Shown here: positions 1 to 7,945 of the stretch, one piece after another
How the letters are laid out: each line of letters begins with the position of its first letter
Numbering within the stretch: the stretch's first letter is position 1
Virus record (IMG/VR): IMGVR_UViG_3300044816_000091
Coordinates: 1-38,236 of that record
DNA from: a virus
Direction: 5' to 3' (one strand)
DNA length: 38,236 nt
Notes under the pieces: generated by a model
Database searches by the model: none
The model's input: the letters and a program-made list of their open reading frames with translations, nothing else
What the model was told of the DNA's origin: nothing
Translations under genes and position numbers: made by a program

Positions 1-248
1 CTACGAGAACAATTGGCGCATCCACTCTGGCGTCAGCATTGGAACGATGGCGACCTATTTCAATGACATCTACTATTGCGATGCGCTGAACGGCAACATT
101 TACAACGGCTTCCAATCCCTCACAGACAACGGGACGCCGATCATGATGGACCTGCGCACCAAGTCGTTTGACCTGGGCGACAACCTGCATTTAAAAACCG
201 TTCGTTCATTAAAGATCAACGGAGTAAATACAGGGACATTAATGCACG
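1..248. repeat. Terminal overlap, left copy (circular junction)
   Basis: This stretch is repeated at 37989-38236. I count five differences, at window positions 40, 55, 58, 82 and 121. All five fall on third codon positions of the tail gene and are synonymous (Ile, Thr, Tyr, Asp, Leu). The contig therefore closes to a circle of about 37,988 bp, and the two ends probably come from co-existing strain variants. A true terminal repeat is less likely because the copies differ and the reading frame runs straight through. Confidence 0.9.
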
Positions 249-508
249 TTTATTACTCGGTAAACAATGGTTCCACGTGGAACGAAATGTTGAATTCCTC
301 CGGCACGCTGGGATTTCAAACGACCGCCGACCTTTCGCAATTCATCGAATTTTTTGTCCCCGTTTTTGACGGGTCAGTGCCGGTGTCCGGCGCCAACGTT
401 ATGTTTCGCGTGGTTTCATCCGATGCCTTTGCTTGCGCCATTTTGCAAATGACGCCCACGGTCTACGTGCGCAAGGGCAAGGCGATTACGGAGGCGATGG
501 CCGCATGA
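2..508 (+). CDS. Large tail protein, C-terminal part (continues from the right end)
   Basis: This is the end of the gene that starts at 34972. The codon phase from the right end enters here at base 2, and the ATG at 47 is an internal Met rather than a start. The joined gene would encode about 1,174 residues. The C-terminal piece reads as beta-rich, with alternating Thr, Ser, Gly and aromatic residues and no Cys-rich or membrane segment. Its TGA overlaps the ATG of the next gene (ATGA at 505-508). A structural tail role is inferred from size, composition and position between connector-like and ejection-like genes. Confidence 0.85.
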   Translation, partial: YENNWRIHSGVSIGTMATYFNDIYYCDALNGNIYNGFQSLTDNGTPIMMDLRTKSFDLGDNLHLKTVRSLKINGVNTGTLMHVYYSVNNGSTWNEMLNSSGTLGFQTTADLSQFIEFFVPVFDGSVPVSGANVMFRVVSSDAFACAILQMTPTVYVRKGKAITEAMAA

Positions 509-774
509 TCAAACAAGAACGCCAGGTTACGCCGCCGATTGAGGCCGATTCCAAGCTTGTCGATTATTCGTCGATCGTGCAAAAGAATTTTCAGGACCTT
601 TTTGGAGTTGCGCACGTGCATGTTGGCCCCAACGGGGTTTTAGCAACAGCGCCGCTCGCCACGTCCGGCGCGGTGGGCGATATTGTGATCGTCAACGCGG
701 CAGGAGTCGTAACGCTCTACATCAAAGTCACAGCGACCCAGTGGTATCACCTGGGACCGGCAATTAAAGGCTAA
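505..774 (+). CDS. Small virion-associated protein, 89 aa
   Basis: The start is placed at 505, where ATGA overlaps the stop of the tail gene. A longer reading from 433 would lie inside the tail gene and is rejected. The N-terminus is polar (MIKQERQVTPPIEAD), followed by a Gly/Val-rich stretch around residues 40-80 that reads as a small beta domain ending WYHLGPAIKG. Translational coupling to the tail gene suggests a tail or tail-tip accessory. I do not recognise a named family. Confidence 0.75.
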   Translation: MIKQERQVTPPIEADSKLVDYSSIVQKNFQDLFGVAHVHVGPNGVLATAPLATSGAVGDIVIVNAAGVVTLYIKVTATQWYHLGPAIKG

Positions 775-783
775 GGAGATTTT

Positions 784-1731
784 ATGGCAGACCAAGGAAC
801 ATCGGTAGCAAGCGGAGCCGAGCAAGGCGCGGCAGCCGGATCAGTCGCGGGGCCTTACGGCGCACTGGCAGGCGGCGCAGCGGGAGCCATTGCCGGGCTT
901 ATTGGATCGGGCCAGGGCGAGTCGACGATTGATCTATCGGCTCTTTATAGCACCATCCAAAATGCCGGGCAATACCAGCAGCAGATTATCAATTCGCTGC
1001 CTGCTGAAATCCAGGCGAACCTCAAACAGTATGCCGCCACCCAGGACGCGGCGGGCTCGACCTACCAAAGCAATATCCAAGGCCAAGGCGCAAATTATTT
1101 GGCCCAGGTGCAAGGTCTTTATGGTCCAAACAGTGACGCCGCGACCGCTGCAAATGCCGCGAACAAAGCTCAAATATATTCAACCGTTCCAGGCTCCGAA
1201 AACGCGATTCGGCAAGCCATGGCCGCGACCGGCGGCTTATCCCGTGGCAACGCAGGAGCAGCAATTGCCGCGCCTGTAATGGCCGCAGCGCAGCAATATG
1301 GTCAATCCGCAGCCAACACGACCGCGACGCAAACCGCAGCCGGCCAAGGGGCTACAGCGCAGGCGCTTGCGACCGTCAACAGCATGGACGCAACCGCGTT
1401 TCAAAATTTGTTTGGTATGAGCAAGGATCAGGCCACGACAATCTTAAACACCGGCAATGCAACGCTGCAAAACCAATTGGCGCAGCTCATCACGCAATCT
1501 ACGAACCAGACGAATCAAATGCTCGGAGTCGAAGGGACTCAAGCGCAGAACGGGTATCAGAACGCACTGCAACAAGCCGGGAATCAAAATGCCATCTACA
1601 CGGGGCTCGCAAACGCGGGGATTAACGGACTTGCCGGTTGGTCTTCAACTCCGTCGACGAGTACGGGCATGGATACGACGAGTCCAGCTTACATGGCAAA
1701 CGCAGCGGCGAATAACCCGAATAACAATTAG
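784..1731 (+). CDS. Internal virion / DNA-ejection-like protein, 315 aa
   Basis: A strong ribosome site (AAGGAG) precedes the ATG. The first 45 residues are a glycine-zipper-like run (GAAAGSVAGPYGALAGGAAG and on), able to insert in or cross membranes. The rest is Ala/Gln/Asn/Thr-rich, nearly free of charged residues, and helical in pattern, ending in an Asn/Ala/Pro tail. This composition and the position between tail and lysis genes match the small ejection proteins of podoviruses (the P22 gp7/gp20/gp16 class), which leave the capsid with the DNA. Sequence membership in those families is not claimed. Confidence 0.7.
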   Translation: MADQGTSVASGAEQGAAAGSVAGPYGALAGGAAGAIAGLIGSGQGESTIDLSALYSTIQNAGQYQQQIINSLPAEIQANLKQYAATQDAAGSTYQSNIQGQGANYLAQVQGLYGPNSDAATAANAANKAQIYSTVPGSENAIRQAMAATGGLSRGNAGAAIAAPVMAAAQQYGQSAANTTATQTAAGQGATAQALATVNSMDATAFQNLFGMSKDQATTILNTGNATLQNQLAQLITQSTNQTNQMLGVEGTQAQNGYQNALQQAGNQNAIYTGLANAGINGLAGWSSTPSTSTGMDTTSPAYMANAAANNPNNN

Positions 1732-1742
1732 CGGAGAATAAA

Positions 1743-2996
1743 ATGGCTGACAACTACAACATTGATTTGAACGCGGCGGCGCAAGGCGCTAGCGCAGCGA
1801 ATAGTCTGGGGTCAACGATTGCCCAAAACGCGCAAACACAATTAGAGCACTCGCAGCTCGTTGCTCAAGCATTCGAGAAAACAAAGCAGGCCCAGATTGC
1901 GACCAAGGAACAGCAAACCGAATTCGACACCGGCGCCTATTTATCCAAGCAGGGCCTTATGCAAAAGCAGCAGGCGTTGGGCCAGCTCAAAATCGTTATG
2001 CAGAAGCAGGGGATGTCCGACGCGGATCAGGATTCGATCATGCAGACGGCGGAGCAAACCTTCCCGGATGAAATGGATGGCACGGCTCTCTGGCGCTGGT
2101 TCTCGGCGCTGCGCGAACCGAAAGCCGTGGCCGCTACGCGAGGCGCGACGTTTCAGGCTACACCACAAGACGTGGCCAGTGGGCAAAAAGATTCTTCCGG
2201 CAATCCGGTCGTGGAAGGCCAAGGCTACATTACGGACACTGACGGGAATTGGATTCGTTCCGGGCCAAGTCAAGATCAGCTTGATGCCAAGACCGATTCA
2301 AAAAAGGAAGCCAGCGACGAAAAGGCTGCCGCTAAAAAGCACGATTCTGACGAGAAAACGTGGCGGCAATTGGGCGGCAAGATTCAGGCAGCCATTTCGG
2401 GGCGCTATGGCGTCGTCGGCCAAGTGGGGACCACGATCACCCGCGCAGATCGAGCTATCAACACGCTGAACCATGCGGGCGGCGCCGATGGGATGCTGAC
2501 CAAGCAGGATTTGGAAAATCTATCGACGGATATTGCAGCCATTTACCAGGGCGGCGTTCCGGGCGTCACGCAGATCGTGGAAAACAGCTATGGGACCACG
2601 CTGACCAACATGGTCGAAACATTGCGCCACTACACTGGCTTTATCGCCCACCTCGGGAACACGCAAGTCTTGGCGGACACCAAAACAAAGCTGATGGGCG
2701 TTTTGACGGACATGCGCAATAGCGGCCTGGCCCAGATTGGGAAATTTGTCGAAATGCAATTCCCGGCCTACCGGGAAATTATCCAGGAAGATCCGGAACG
2801 TTGGGAACAGGAAAAAGAGGCCGTGACCGCCTTCATGTCCTCTGGACTCCTTAATTCGAGCGGACAGGTTATGCCGCCCACCGGCGGGCCTCCAATGGCT
2901 CCTGTAGGCGCTGCCGCCACGCCCGCGCCCGCTCCTGTAGCATCGGCGGCAACGCAGACGACAAAATCCGGCACGGTCTATTCGGTGAATCCCTAA
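1743..2996 (+). CDS. Internal virion / DNA-ejection-like protein, 417 aa
   Basis: Preceded by GCGGAGAAT and eight bases to the ATG. The N-terminal 90 residues are Ala/Gln/Lys-rich and probably coiled coil. Residues 170-200 are a highly charged Lys/Asp/Glu helix. The C-terminus is Pro/Ala-rich. Its stop overlaps the ATG of the next gene by one base (TAATG). As the middle member of three consecutive low-complexity helical proteins, it is most likely part of the ejected internal-protein set. No enzymatic motif was seen. Confidence 0.65.
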   Translation: MADNYNIDLNAAAQGASAANSLGSTIAQNAQTQLEHSQLVAQAFEKTKQAQIATKEQQTEFDTGAYLSKQGLMQKQQALGQLKIVMQKQGMSDADQDSIMQTAEQTFPDEMDGTALWRWFSALREPKAVAATRGATFQATPQDVASGQKDSSGNPVVEGQGYITDTDGNWIRSGPSQDQLDAKTDSKKEASDEKAAAKKHDSDEKTWRQLGGKIQAAISGRYGVVGQVGTTITRADRAINTLNHAGGADGMLTKQDLENLSTDIAAIYQGGVPGVTQIVENSYGTTLTNMVETLRHYTGFIAHLGNTQVLADTKTKLMGVLTDMRNSGLAQIGKFVEMQFPAYREIIQEDPERWEQEKEAVTAFMSSGLLNSSGQVMPPTGGPPMAPVGAAATPAPAPVASAATQTTKSGTVYSVNP

Positions 2997-4951
2997 TGGC
3001 GAGCTTAACTGTCAAAACGCCTGACGGGAAATCGTTAAGCGTTCAAATTCCGCCAGGGACAGACCCCTCTCAATACGAAACGCTGGCTGATGACGCGCTG
3101 CAACATTACACCGCAGCCAACGCGCCGGGTCCGATTGCGTCCATTGTCGGCGGCGCAGCAAAGGCCGCGCTTGCGCCATTCACTGCGCCCGTTACCATGC
3201 TTGCCGGCCAGAGCCCCACACAATTGCCAGACCAAAATACGTTGTCCAATATTGGCGGCCTTGCCAAAAAAGCCTGGAACGTTTCAGGGATTCCGGAACG
3301 CGGGCTTCAAGGTTTGGCGACCATGGGCGAAGATGCGGTGGGCGCTGTCCGTTCGGGCGAACCACCTCCGGGAGGCTGGGGAAACTCCGTTCAAAATGCC
3401 GCACAGGTTGTACAGGGCACGCAAGCGCCGCCGAAAGCCGCTGGGTTTGTTGCCGGGATGCTCGATCCCCGCGCCCTTGGCATTGGCGAATTGGCCAACC
3501 CAGTCGTTAAAGGCGTTGTGTCCAGCATTGCCGACAAAGCAGCACCCATTGCGGACTGGCTGGGATCTCGCGTTTTGCAATTCACAAAAAAGATGGTGGG
3601 CAATCAATTCGGACGTGGCATGGCGGATTCAGCTTCCGAATTTGCAACGCAGGCGCACCCTGAAATTCAGCAAGCCATTATGGATGCGACGGGCGGAGTC
3701 GCCCCGAAAGCGGCGGGCGTTGCCAGTGACGCCGGGGCTGACGCAGCGGCAACCGCCGAAAAAGGATTGTCCACCGTTAAAACACCTTCGACGACAGGAG
3801 AACCCCATGCACTTTTTGATTACAACGATCCGATCACTGGGAAATCGTCTTACAAAATCTATGGGGACACTGAAAAGCTGGGGTACAAAGCTGATCAGTC
3901 GGGTTACAAAACGGTTCCAAACGTTCCGTACAAAACTGTCCAAGAAAAAGGACTCTCCGTTATCGGAAAAACCGAAAAAGCCGCAAAGTTAGGCCACGAG
4001 CCTCTTGACGATGTCGGGGGCGCCGCAGCCGGCGAAGAAGGCCCGATCCTAGAAGGTGAAGTCGTCGGCGGTCCCAAAGGCGCTGAATACGACGAGCACG
4101 CGCCGGTTACGGAAGAAGCTGGACCCGATGAGGCGATTGAATCCTTGGGCCGTCCCACCATTTCAGCCGGGGCAAGCACGGACGATATGTTTAACCACGT
4201 AAAAACCCAGCTCGGAGTGGTTGGAGATGCGATAGGCTCGACCATGGACGGGCTTACCAACGCAGGCCACTTGTGGGACCCAAAACCTGCTCTCAAACAG
4301 TTAGAGTCCATGTATCAACGGAACAATTCTGGGTCTGTCATTCCGCCGTGGGATTTTAGTCCCCAGGGGGAATACAACCAGGCGGTGAGCAAAGTTATTA
4401 ATGCGATCAAAGCCAAGGCGCTCGATGACGAAGGCACTATCCATGATCTTTCGTGGCAAGATGCCAATACGCTCAAGGGCATGATTCAGCAGATGGCGAA
4501 CTACACGAAGCCGAAATTTGATCCTGAAAACATGGTGTATTCCAGCGCGGGCGCCGCCGTGCGAGAGGCGATTGATAATCAGGCAGCAAAAGCCATGTCC
4601 CAAACAGGACAAGATATTCAGCCGTTCCAAGTGTTGCGTGGGGCGTATAGCAAATTAAAGGTTTTGGAAGAATCGCTCAATAATAAATACGCCGGGGAGT
4701 TGTCCGCCAAAAGCTCAATCCCGGTGATGCGCACGGCGGGCGCCGGAGCACTCTTGGCATCCGGCAAGCCGATGGCCGCAGGCGCAATGCTGGGCGACTA
4801 TTTCATTCGTAAGTATGGGCCGCAGGTTGGGGCACAAATCATGAGAGCCATTGCCGACAATTCGGGATCAATCGGAACTGCCGCCGGGAACGTCACGAGG
4901 GCCGTGCCTCCGGCGGTCAGTGCGATAACTCAAGGACTCCAAGGACAATAA
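2996..4951 (+). CDS. Largest internal virion / DNA-ejection-like protein, 651 aa
   Basis: Starts in a TAATG overlap with the previous gene. A short beta-type head (MASLTVKTPDGKSLSVQIPP) is followed by Ala/Gly-rich helical segments. A charged central part around residues 270-380 carries several Tyr/Lys/Gly turns. The C-terminal region near residues 575-610 is hydrophobic and Ala/Gly-rich and could be membrane-active. No lytic transglycosylase or peptidase signature was found, although some phages carry one in their largest ejection protein. The role is inferred from size, composition and order. Confidence 0.65.
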   Translation: MASLTVKTPDGKSLSVQIPPGTDPSQYETLADDALQHYTAANAPGPIASIVGGAAKAALAPFTAPVTMLAGQSPTQLPDQNTLSNIGGLAKKAWNVSGIPERGLQGLATMGEDAVGAVRSGEPPPGGWGNSVQNAAQVVQGTQAPPKAAGFVAGMLDPRALGIGELANPVVKGVVSSIADKAAPIADWLGSRVLQFTKKMVGNQFGRGMADSASEFATQAHPEIQQAIMDATGGVAPKAAGVASDAGADAAATAEKGLSTVKTPSTTGEPHALFDYNDPITGKSSYKIYGDTEKLGYKADQSGYKTVPNVPYKTVQEKGLSVIGKTEKAAKLGHEPLDDVGGAAAGEEGPILEGEVVGGPKGAEYDEHAPVTEEAGPDEAIESLGRPTISAGASTDDMFNHVKTQLGVVGDAIGSTMDGLTNAGHLWDPKPALKQLESMYQRNNSGSVIPPWDFSPQGEYNQAVSKVINAIKAKALDDEGTIHDLSWQDANTLKGMIQQMANYTKPKFDPENMVYSSAGAAVREAIDNQAAKAMSQTGQDIQPFQVLRGAYSKLKVLEESLNNKYAGELSAKSSIPVMRTAGAGALLASGKPMAAGAMLGDYFIRKYGPQVGAQIMRAIADNSGSIGTAAGNVTRAVPPAVSAITQGLQGQ

Positions 4952-4952
4952 C

Positions 4953-5132
4953 ATGAAACCCTTCAACGCCAAACCCGCATCATTTCGAAATGTCGCGCAG
5001 GCCAGGTCCGCGCTGAACCAATCACAAAATCTTGCGCCGGAGCAGCAGACTCACCTCCGCCGCAAAGTGCACATGAAATTTCCGGGCATCGGGAAAGCTC
5101 ACGCAATGGCGCGGGCTCTAAAAGGCGTTTAA
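4953..5132 (+). CDS. Small basic protein, 59 aa
   Basis: This short gene begins two bases after the preceding stop. The product (MKPFNAKPASFRNVAQARSA and on, ending ARALKGV) is rich in Lys, Arg, Gln and Ala and has no acidic cluster. The AAAAAAGGAG ribosome site of the next gene follows its TAA directly. It is likely a minor virion or DNA-associated protein, but the family is not recognised. Confidence 0.55.
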   Translation: MKPFNAKPASFRNVAQARSALNQSQNLAPEQQTHLRRKVHMKFPGIGKAHAMARALKGV

Positions 5133-5146
5133 AAAAGGAGATTCAA

Positions 5147-5365
5147 ATGAACATTCCATTACTCACCAAGCTCGCGCACTTAATCGAAGAAATCTTTAAA
5201 GCCGAAGCGCCGGTCGCGGAAAATATTGCGATCACCACAGTGGAATCAGATCCCAAGGTTCAAGCCGTGACCGCCGCTTCTCTTGCCATGCTCCAAGCCG
5301 CGAAGGATTTAAAGGCCGCCAGCGCAGCGGTGGAAATCCCGGAGCAGCCGACGCCTAATGAGTAA
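5147..5365 (+). CDS. Small Ala/Glu-rich protein, 72 aa
   Basis: The start is fixed by a strong AAAAGGAG site nine bases upstream. The product is acidic and helical: MNIPLLTKLAHLIEEIFKAE, then an Ala-rich helix and a PEQPTPNE tail. The 3' end overlaps the start of the DUF1353 gene by eight bases, placing it at the head of the lysis-proximal set. Function unknown. Confidence 0.65.
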   Translation: MNIPLLTKLAHLIEEIFKAEAPVAENIAITTVESDPKVQAVTAASLAMLQAAKDLKAASAAVEIPEQPTPNE

Positions 5366-5807
5366 GTTTCTTGACTCGCTCGAAACCACGGAGGTCAGCG
5401 ATTCGATTTTCGAGGTTTCGGAACATCCGTTCCGTTATCAGAGCGATTTGGCAAAGCGGCAATTCACCGTTCCCGTTGGGTTCTTTACGGACTTTGCGAG
5501 CGTTCCACGTTTGGGCATTATTTACGCCATGCTGGGCGATCGTGCGCACCAGCCCGCGGTCGTGCACGATTGGCTCTATTACGCCGCTATCACCACGCGG
5601 CAAATGGCCGACGATGTATTGATGGAGGCCATGGGGCTCCTGGGCTTACCCTGGTATCAGCGGTATCCGATTTGGTGGGGCGTTCGAATCGGAGGCTGGG
5701 CCGCGTGGAACACGCACCGCACCGCCGGACATCCCGAGGTCGGAAAGTTTGCAGACAGCCCGGACATCTTGAGCAAAACCAATGCTGCTTTTGCGAAAGG
5801 GAAATAA
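5358..5807 (+). CDS. DUF1353 family protein, 149 aa
   Basis: The motifs GFFTDFASVPR (about residues 41-51) and QPAVVHDWLYY (about 68-78), followed by an Asp-containing helix and a Trp-rich segment near the C-terminus, are characteristic of DUF1353 (PF07087). This family is widespread in tailed phages and often encoded near lysis genes. The conserved Asp, Ser, His and Asp suggest an enzyme or metal site, but no activity is established. It overlaps the upstream gene by eight bases. Confidence 0.85.
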   Translation: MSKFLDSLETTEVSDSIFEVSEHPFRYQSDLAKRQFTVPVGFFTDFASVPRLGIIYAMLGDRAHQPAVVHDWLYYAAITTRQMADDVLMEAMGLLGLPWYQRYPIWWGVRIGGWAAWNTHRTAGHPEVGKFADSPDILSKTNAAFAKGK

Positions 5808-5810
5808 TCT

Positions 5811-6005
5811 ATGGAGCATGAAGAAACACCACCGCGCTCGGGGACCATTTCGGTGACGTGGGCCGAATGTCCGAACGTGGATTGCGATAGTCGCGCATGG
5901 ACGACTTGGGACGTGGATTATTACGCGGATAAATTCAAGTGTGGAACGTGCCAAGCCCGTCTTGGCCGCCCCATCTTTGCAGGGCCGATAAAGCCGAAGG
6001 GGTAA
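5811..6005 (+). CDS. Small zinc-ribbon-like protein, 64 aa
   Basis: Two Cys pairs (CPNVDC near residue 20 and CGTC near residue 44) are spaced as in a small zinc ribbon. The gene starts three bases after the DUF1353 stop, behind a purine-rich site (AAAGGGAAAT). It could be a structural or nucleic-acid-binding accessory; no family is assigned. Confidence 0.65.
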   Translation: MEHEETPPRSGTISVTWAECPNVDCDSRAWTTWDVDYYADKFKCGTCQARLGRPIFAGPIKPKG

Positions 6006-6008
6006 ACC

Positions 6009-6320
6009 ATGAACAAATTTTCTGTAGCTCTTATTGCCTGCGTAGCGTGTATTGATTGGACTCGTTTTTCCGGAACTGTGAAGTCGGTAAATTTAAAAGC
6101 CGCCACGGTGACCATCCAACTTAAAGGTGGAGACATCATCACAATTCCGGTTGATTATCAAGTCGTTCTAACCAATAAAGACCATGAGGTATTGCGGGGG
6201 CTTAAAAGCGTGTCGCTCGACGACAAAATAACCCTCACGAGAACCGAAGCGGCGCCGCCGCCAGCGGAAGACATGACGGGTATGGCCCAGCCCGAGAATG
6301 CAACACACACAGCGCGATGA
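6009..6320 (+). CDS. Lipoprotein-like small protein, 103 aa
   Basis: The N-terminus MNKFSVALIACVACIDW carries a possible lipobox (LIAC) after a short hydrophobic stretch, so it may be a lipid-anchored envelope protein. Residues 20-80 read as a small beta domain (FSGTVKSVNLKAATVTIQLK). The tail is Pro/Glu-rich. It lies between DUF1353 and the coiled-coil membrane protein, so an outer-membrane spanin-like or other lysis role is possible. The hydrophobic stretch is short and the lipobox assignment is uncertain. Confidence 0.6.
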   Translation: MNKFSVALIACVACIDWTRFSGTVKSVNLKAATVTIQLKGGDIITIPVDYQVVLTNKDHEVLRGLKSVSLDDKITLTRTEAAPPPAEDMTGMAQPENATHTAR

Positions 6321-6915
6321 CTTTGATTCGGGCCGCCGCGACGAGGATCGTCGATGGCTGAAAATTCAAGAAGACGTAATGAACATCGTCACGACCCAGC
6401 GCACAAACCAACAGGCGTTGGCAACGCTCGAAATCGAAATCGGGAAACTGACGGAACATGTGGAAGAAGTCGACGATCATTTGCGTGGGGTCGCCGGAAA
6501 AGAGTCGATGGATACCCGTTTGACCGTCCTGGAACACGAGACGCACAAAGACAGCGTGCTCTTGCACCACGTCGTCAAGAAATTCGATCAGATGGAACGG
6601 ATGATCTCCGTTCAGCTTGGCGAAATCAAAGCGGACCTGGCACACCTGAAAATGCAGAAGGCCATGCAGCAGGAAGTGGAAAAGAGCAGGACGGATCGGG
6701 TGATGGCGTGGCTGGGGTTTTGGGGGCCAATTATTATAGCGACGCTGGCGCTTATCGTTCCTCTCGTCGAGACGGTTGCAAGCCATTGGGACAAAATTAC
6801 AGGAAAATCAGCGCCCAGCTATAGCGACCAGTGGGTTTCGGCAATCCGGAAACAACGAGAAGATCCCAAAGAAAAAAAACGTTTGCATGAAAAATACGGG
6901 AAGGACGTGGACTGA
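6298..6915 (+). CDS. Coiled-coil, single-membrane-span protein; holin/lysis candidate, 205 aa
   Basis: Residues 25-130 are charged heptad-like helix. A membrane segment follows at about 136-160 (MAWLGFWGPIIIATLALIVP and on) and then a basic cytosolic-type tail rich in Lys/Arg/Glu. The gene overlaps the lipoprotein-like gene by 23 bases and ends directly before the endolysin. The context supports a holin or lysis-regulating membrane protein, although one span and a long coiled coil are atypical of classical holins. Start 6298 has no clear ribosome site; Met28 at 6379 is an alternative. Confidence 0.6.
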   Translation: MQHTQRDDFDSGRRDEDRRWLKIQEDVMNIVTTQRTNQQALATLEIEIGKLTEHVEEVDDHLRGVAGKESMDTRLTVLEHETHKDSVLLHHVVKKFDQMERMISVQLGEIKADLAHLKMQKAMQQEVEKSRTDRVMAWLGFWGPIIIATLALIVPLVETVASHWDKITGKSAPSYSDQWVSAIRKQREDPKEKKRLHEKYGKDVD

Positions 6916-7323
6916 ATGATCTTCAAAAACTTTGACCCTATTAGAGATCCCTTAATCGTCGGAGTGGCCGACGCGACGATGGCCCGGCTCGACGACGCCC
7001 GCACACAAGCCGGCGTCCCGTTTCATATCACGTGCGGTTGCCGGTCCTTGGAGCACAATGCCTCGCTTAAAGGCGCCGTAAAAGATTCCGCGCACATTCC
7101 AGGGCCGGACGGGTTTGGCCACGCGGTCGATTTATCGGTGACGGACGATCACGATTTGTTCTGTATGCTTTTAGGACTGATCAAAGTGGGCTTTCATCGG
7201 ATTGGCATTTACGTCACGCGGTGCATGGACAACCCTAACCGTTTTATCCCGCGCCACATTCACGTCGATGATGACCTGACAAAACCGCCCGAAGTAGTCT
7301 GGATTTTACTCGAACAGAATTAA
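6916..7323 (+). CDS. Endolysin, M15-type (D-Ala-D-Ala carboxypeptidase / L,D-endopeptidase fold), 135 aa
   Basis: The zinc-peptidase core is visible: CGCRSLEHN near residue 40, SAH (58-60) followed by GHAVDLS (68-74), and RHIHVDDD (113-120). His60 (or His69), Asp72 and His116 are the likely zinc ligands. The spacing between the SxH and AxD parts is about five residues longer than in the usual SxHxxGxAxD motif. Length fits the small M15/VanY-like endolysins that cut stem-peptide bonds of peptidoglycan. It has no signal peptide, so it would need the upstream membrane protein for release. It is the last gene of the late operon. Confidence 0.85.
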   Translation: MIFKNFDPIRDPLIVGVADATMARLDDARTQAGVPFHITCGCRSLEHNASLKGAVKDSAHIPGPDGFGHAVDLSVTDDHDLFCMLLGLIKVGFHRIGIYVTRCMDNPNRFIPRHIHVDDDLTKPPEVVWILLEQN

Positions 7324-7501
7324 ACATAAAGAGGCTAACAGGGCGGTCGGGATATTGTTCAGCGATAAATCGCATATGGCTGCAATTCCGGCAACGTTCT
7401 ACAGTGCCGGGGAAAAACTCTGCATCGCCGCCATCTTTACGTTTTTCCCAACAGCCTAGGGCCTCTTTTTCGTATTCCTCGAAATCGTGGAGGCAGGTCA
7501 T
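7244..7501 (-). CDS. Small Cys/His protein at the end of the recombination operon, 85 aa
   Basis: The start is set by an ATGA overlap with the stop of the DUF1064 gene (7498-7501). The N-terminal part has a CxH (residues 3-5) and a CRNC (37-40), like other small Cys/His proteins of this phage. Its last ~26 codons overlap the endolysin 3' end on the opposite strand by 80 bp, so the C-terminus is constrained by the other gene or the two messages are antisense. Function unknown. Confidence 0.55.
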   Translation of the reverse strand: MTCLHDFEEYEKEALGCWEKRKDGGDAEFFPGTVERCRNCSHMRFIAEQYPDRPVSLFMFNSVRVKSRLLRAVLSGHHRRECGAG

Positions 7502-7803
7502 TTGGTTTCTATGATCGTTATCGGATAAAGGGATTCAACTTGTTTTTTTTTGAGCACGTACATAGGCGTTTTAAAACCTTTAATATCAACAAACCGCACC
7601 TCGCCCGTTTTCCAGAATTCAGCAAAGTCACATACGTAGCGTACTCCGCCGGGAAGATGGAACGGGACTTGCCGCAAGAAAAACAAGAGATCGCCCGATT
7701 TTTTAGCCAGTAGGAGAGACGCGTAGTATGCGGCCTCGCGCTTAGAGCTAAACTTGATCCCGTCTGTAACGGTGGGGATGGCATGGAATTTATGCCACAC
7801 CAT
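7498..7803 (-). CDS. DUF1064 family protein (phage nuclease-like), 101 aa
   Basis: The sequence follows the DUF1064 (PF06356) pattern: MVWHKFHAIPTVTDGIKFSS, KREAAYYA, a QVPFHLP segment, YVCDFAEF and VRFVDIKGFKT. The E...D...D-x-K order (DFAEF then VDIKG) looks like a compact PD-(D/E)XK nuclease core, and a DNA nuclease role is inferred. It overlaps the upstream 51-aa gene by 14 bases and the downstream gene by ATGA. The operon context of annealing protein and exonuclease supports a role in DNA recombination or junction processing. Confidence 0.8.
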   Translation of the reverse strand: MVWHKFHAIPTVTDGIKFSSKREAAYYASLLLAKKSGDLLFFLRQVPFHLPGGVRYVCDFAEFWKTGEVRFVDIKGFKTPMYVLKKKQVESLYPITIIETK

Positions 7804-7945
7804 CGGGCGACCGCTCTTTCAGGTAATTTTCGTGGATGACTTCCACCTTCCCGTGTTCATTTAAAACGCGCAAAAAGCCGTCTGGCAGGTCCCAGGTGAT
7901 GATAATTTGGCTGCCGTCCACCAAGCGCCACCGTTCCCCCTTCAT
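7790..7945 (-). CDS. Very small protein, 51 aa
   Basis: Starts in an ATGA overlap with the upstream gene and ends 14 bases inside the DUF1064 gene, so it is coupled on both sides. The product (MKGERWRLVDGSQIIITWDL and on) reads as one small beta domain with a charged C-terminus, ERSPDGVA. A start two codons earlier (7951) is possible. No family is recognised. Confidence 0.55.
   Translation of the reverse strand: MKGERWRLVDGSQIIITWDLPDGFLRVLNEHGKVEVIHENYLKERSPDGVA

Noticed and set aside
47-508. Independent 153-residue gene at the left end
   Set aside because: It is the continuation of the large tail gene across the circular joint; ATG 47 is internal.
433-774. Longer start of the gene after the tail protein
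   Set aside because: The first 24 codons lie inside the tail gene in another frame; the ATGA at 505 fits the coupling seen elsewhere.
3090-3992. 300-residue frame inside the largest ejection-like gene
   Set aside because: Arg/Pro-rich shadow of the +1 frame; the 651-residue frame has a proper start and protein-like composition.
6872-6879. Run of eight A in the coiled-coil membrane gene as a frameshift site
   Set aside because: No useful frame is gained, and the zero-frame protein ends normally before the endolysin.
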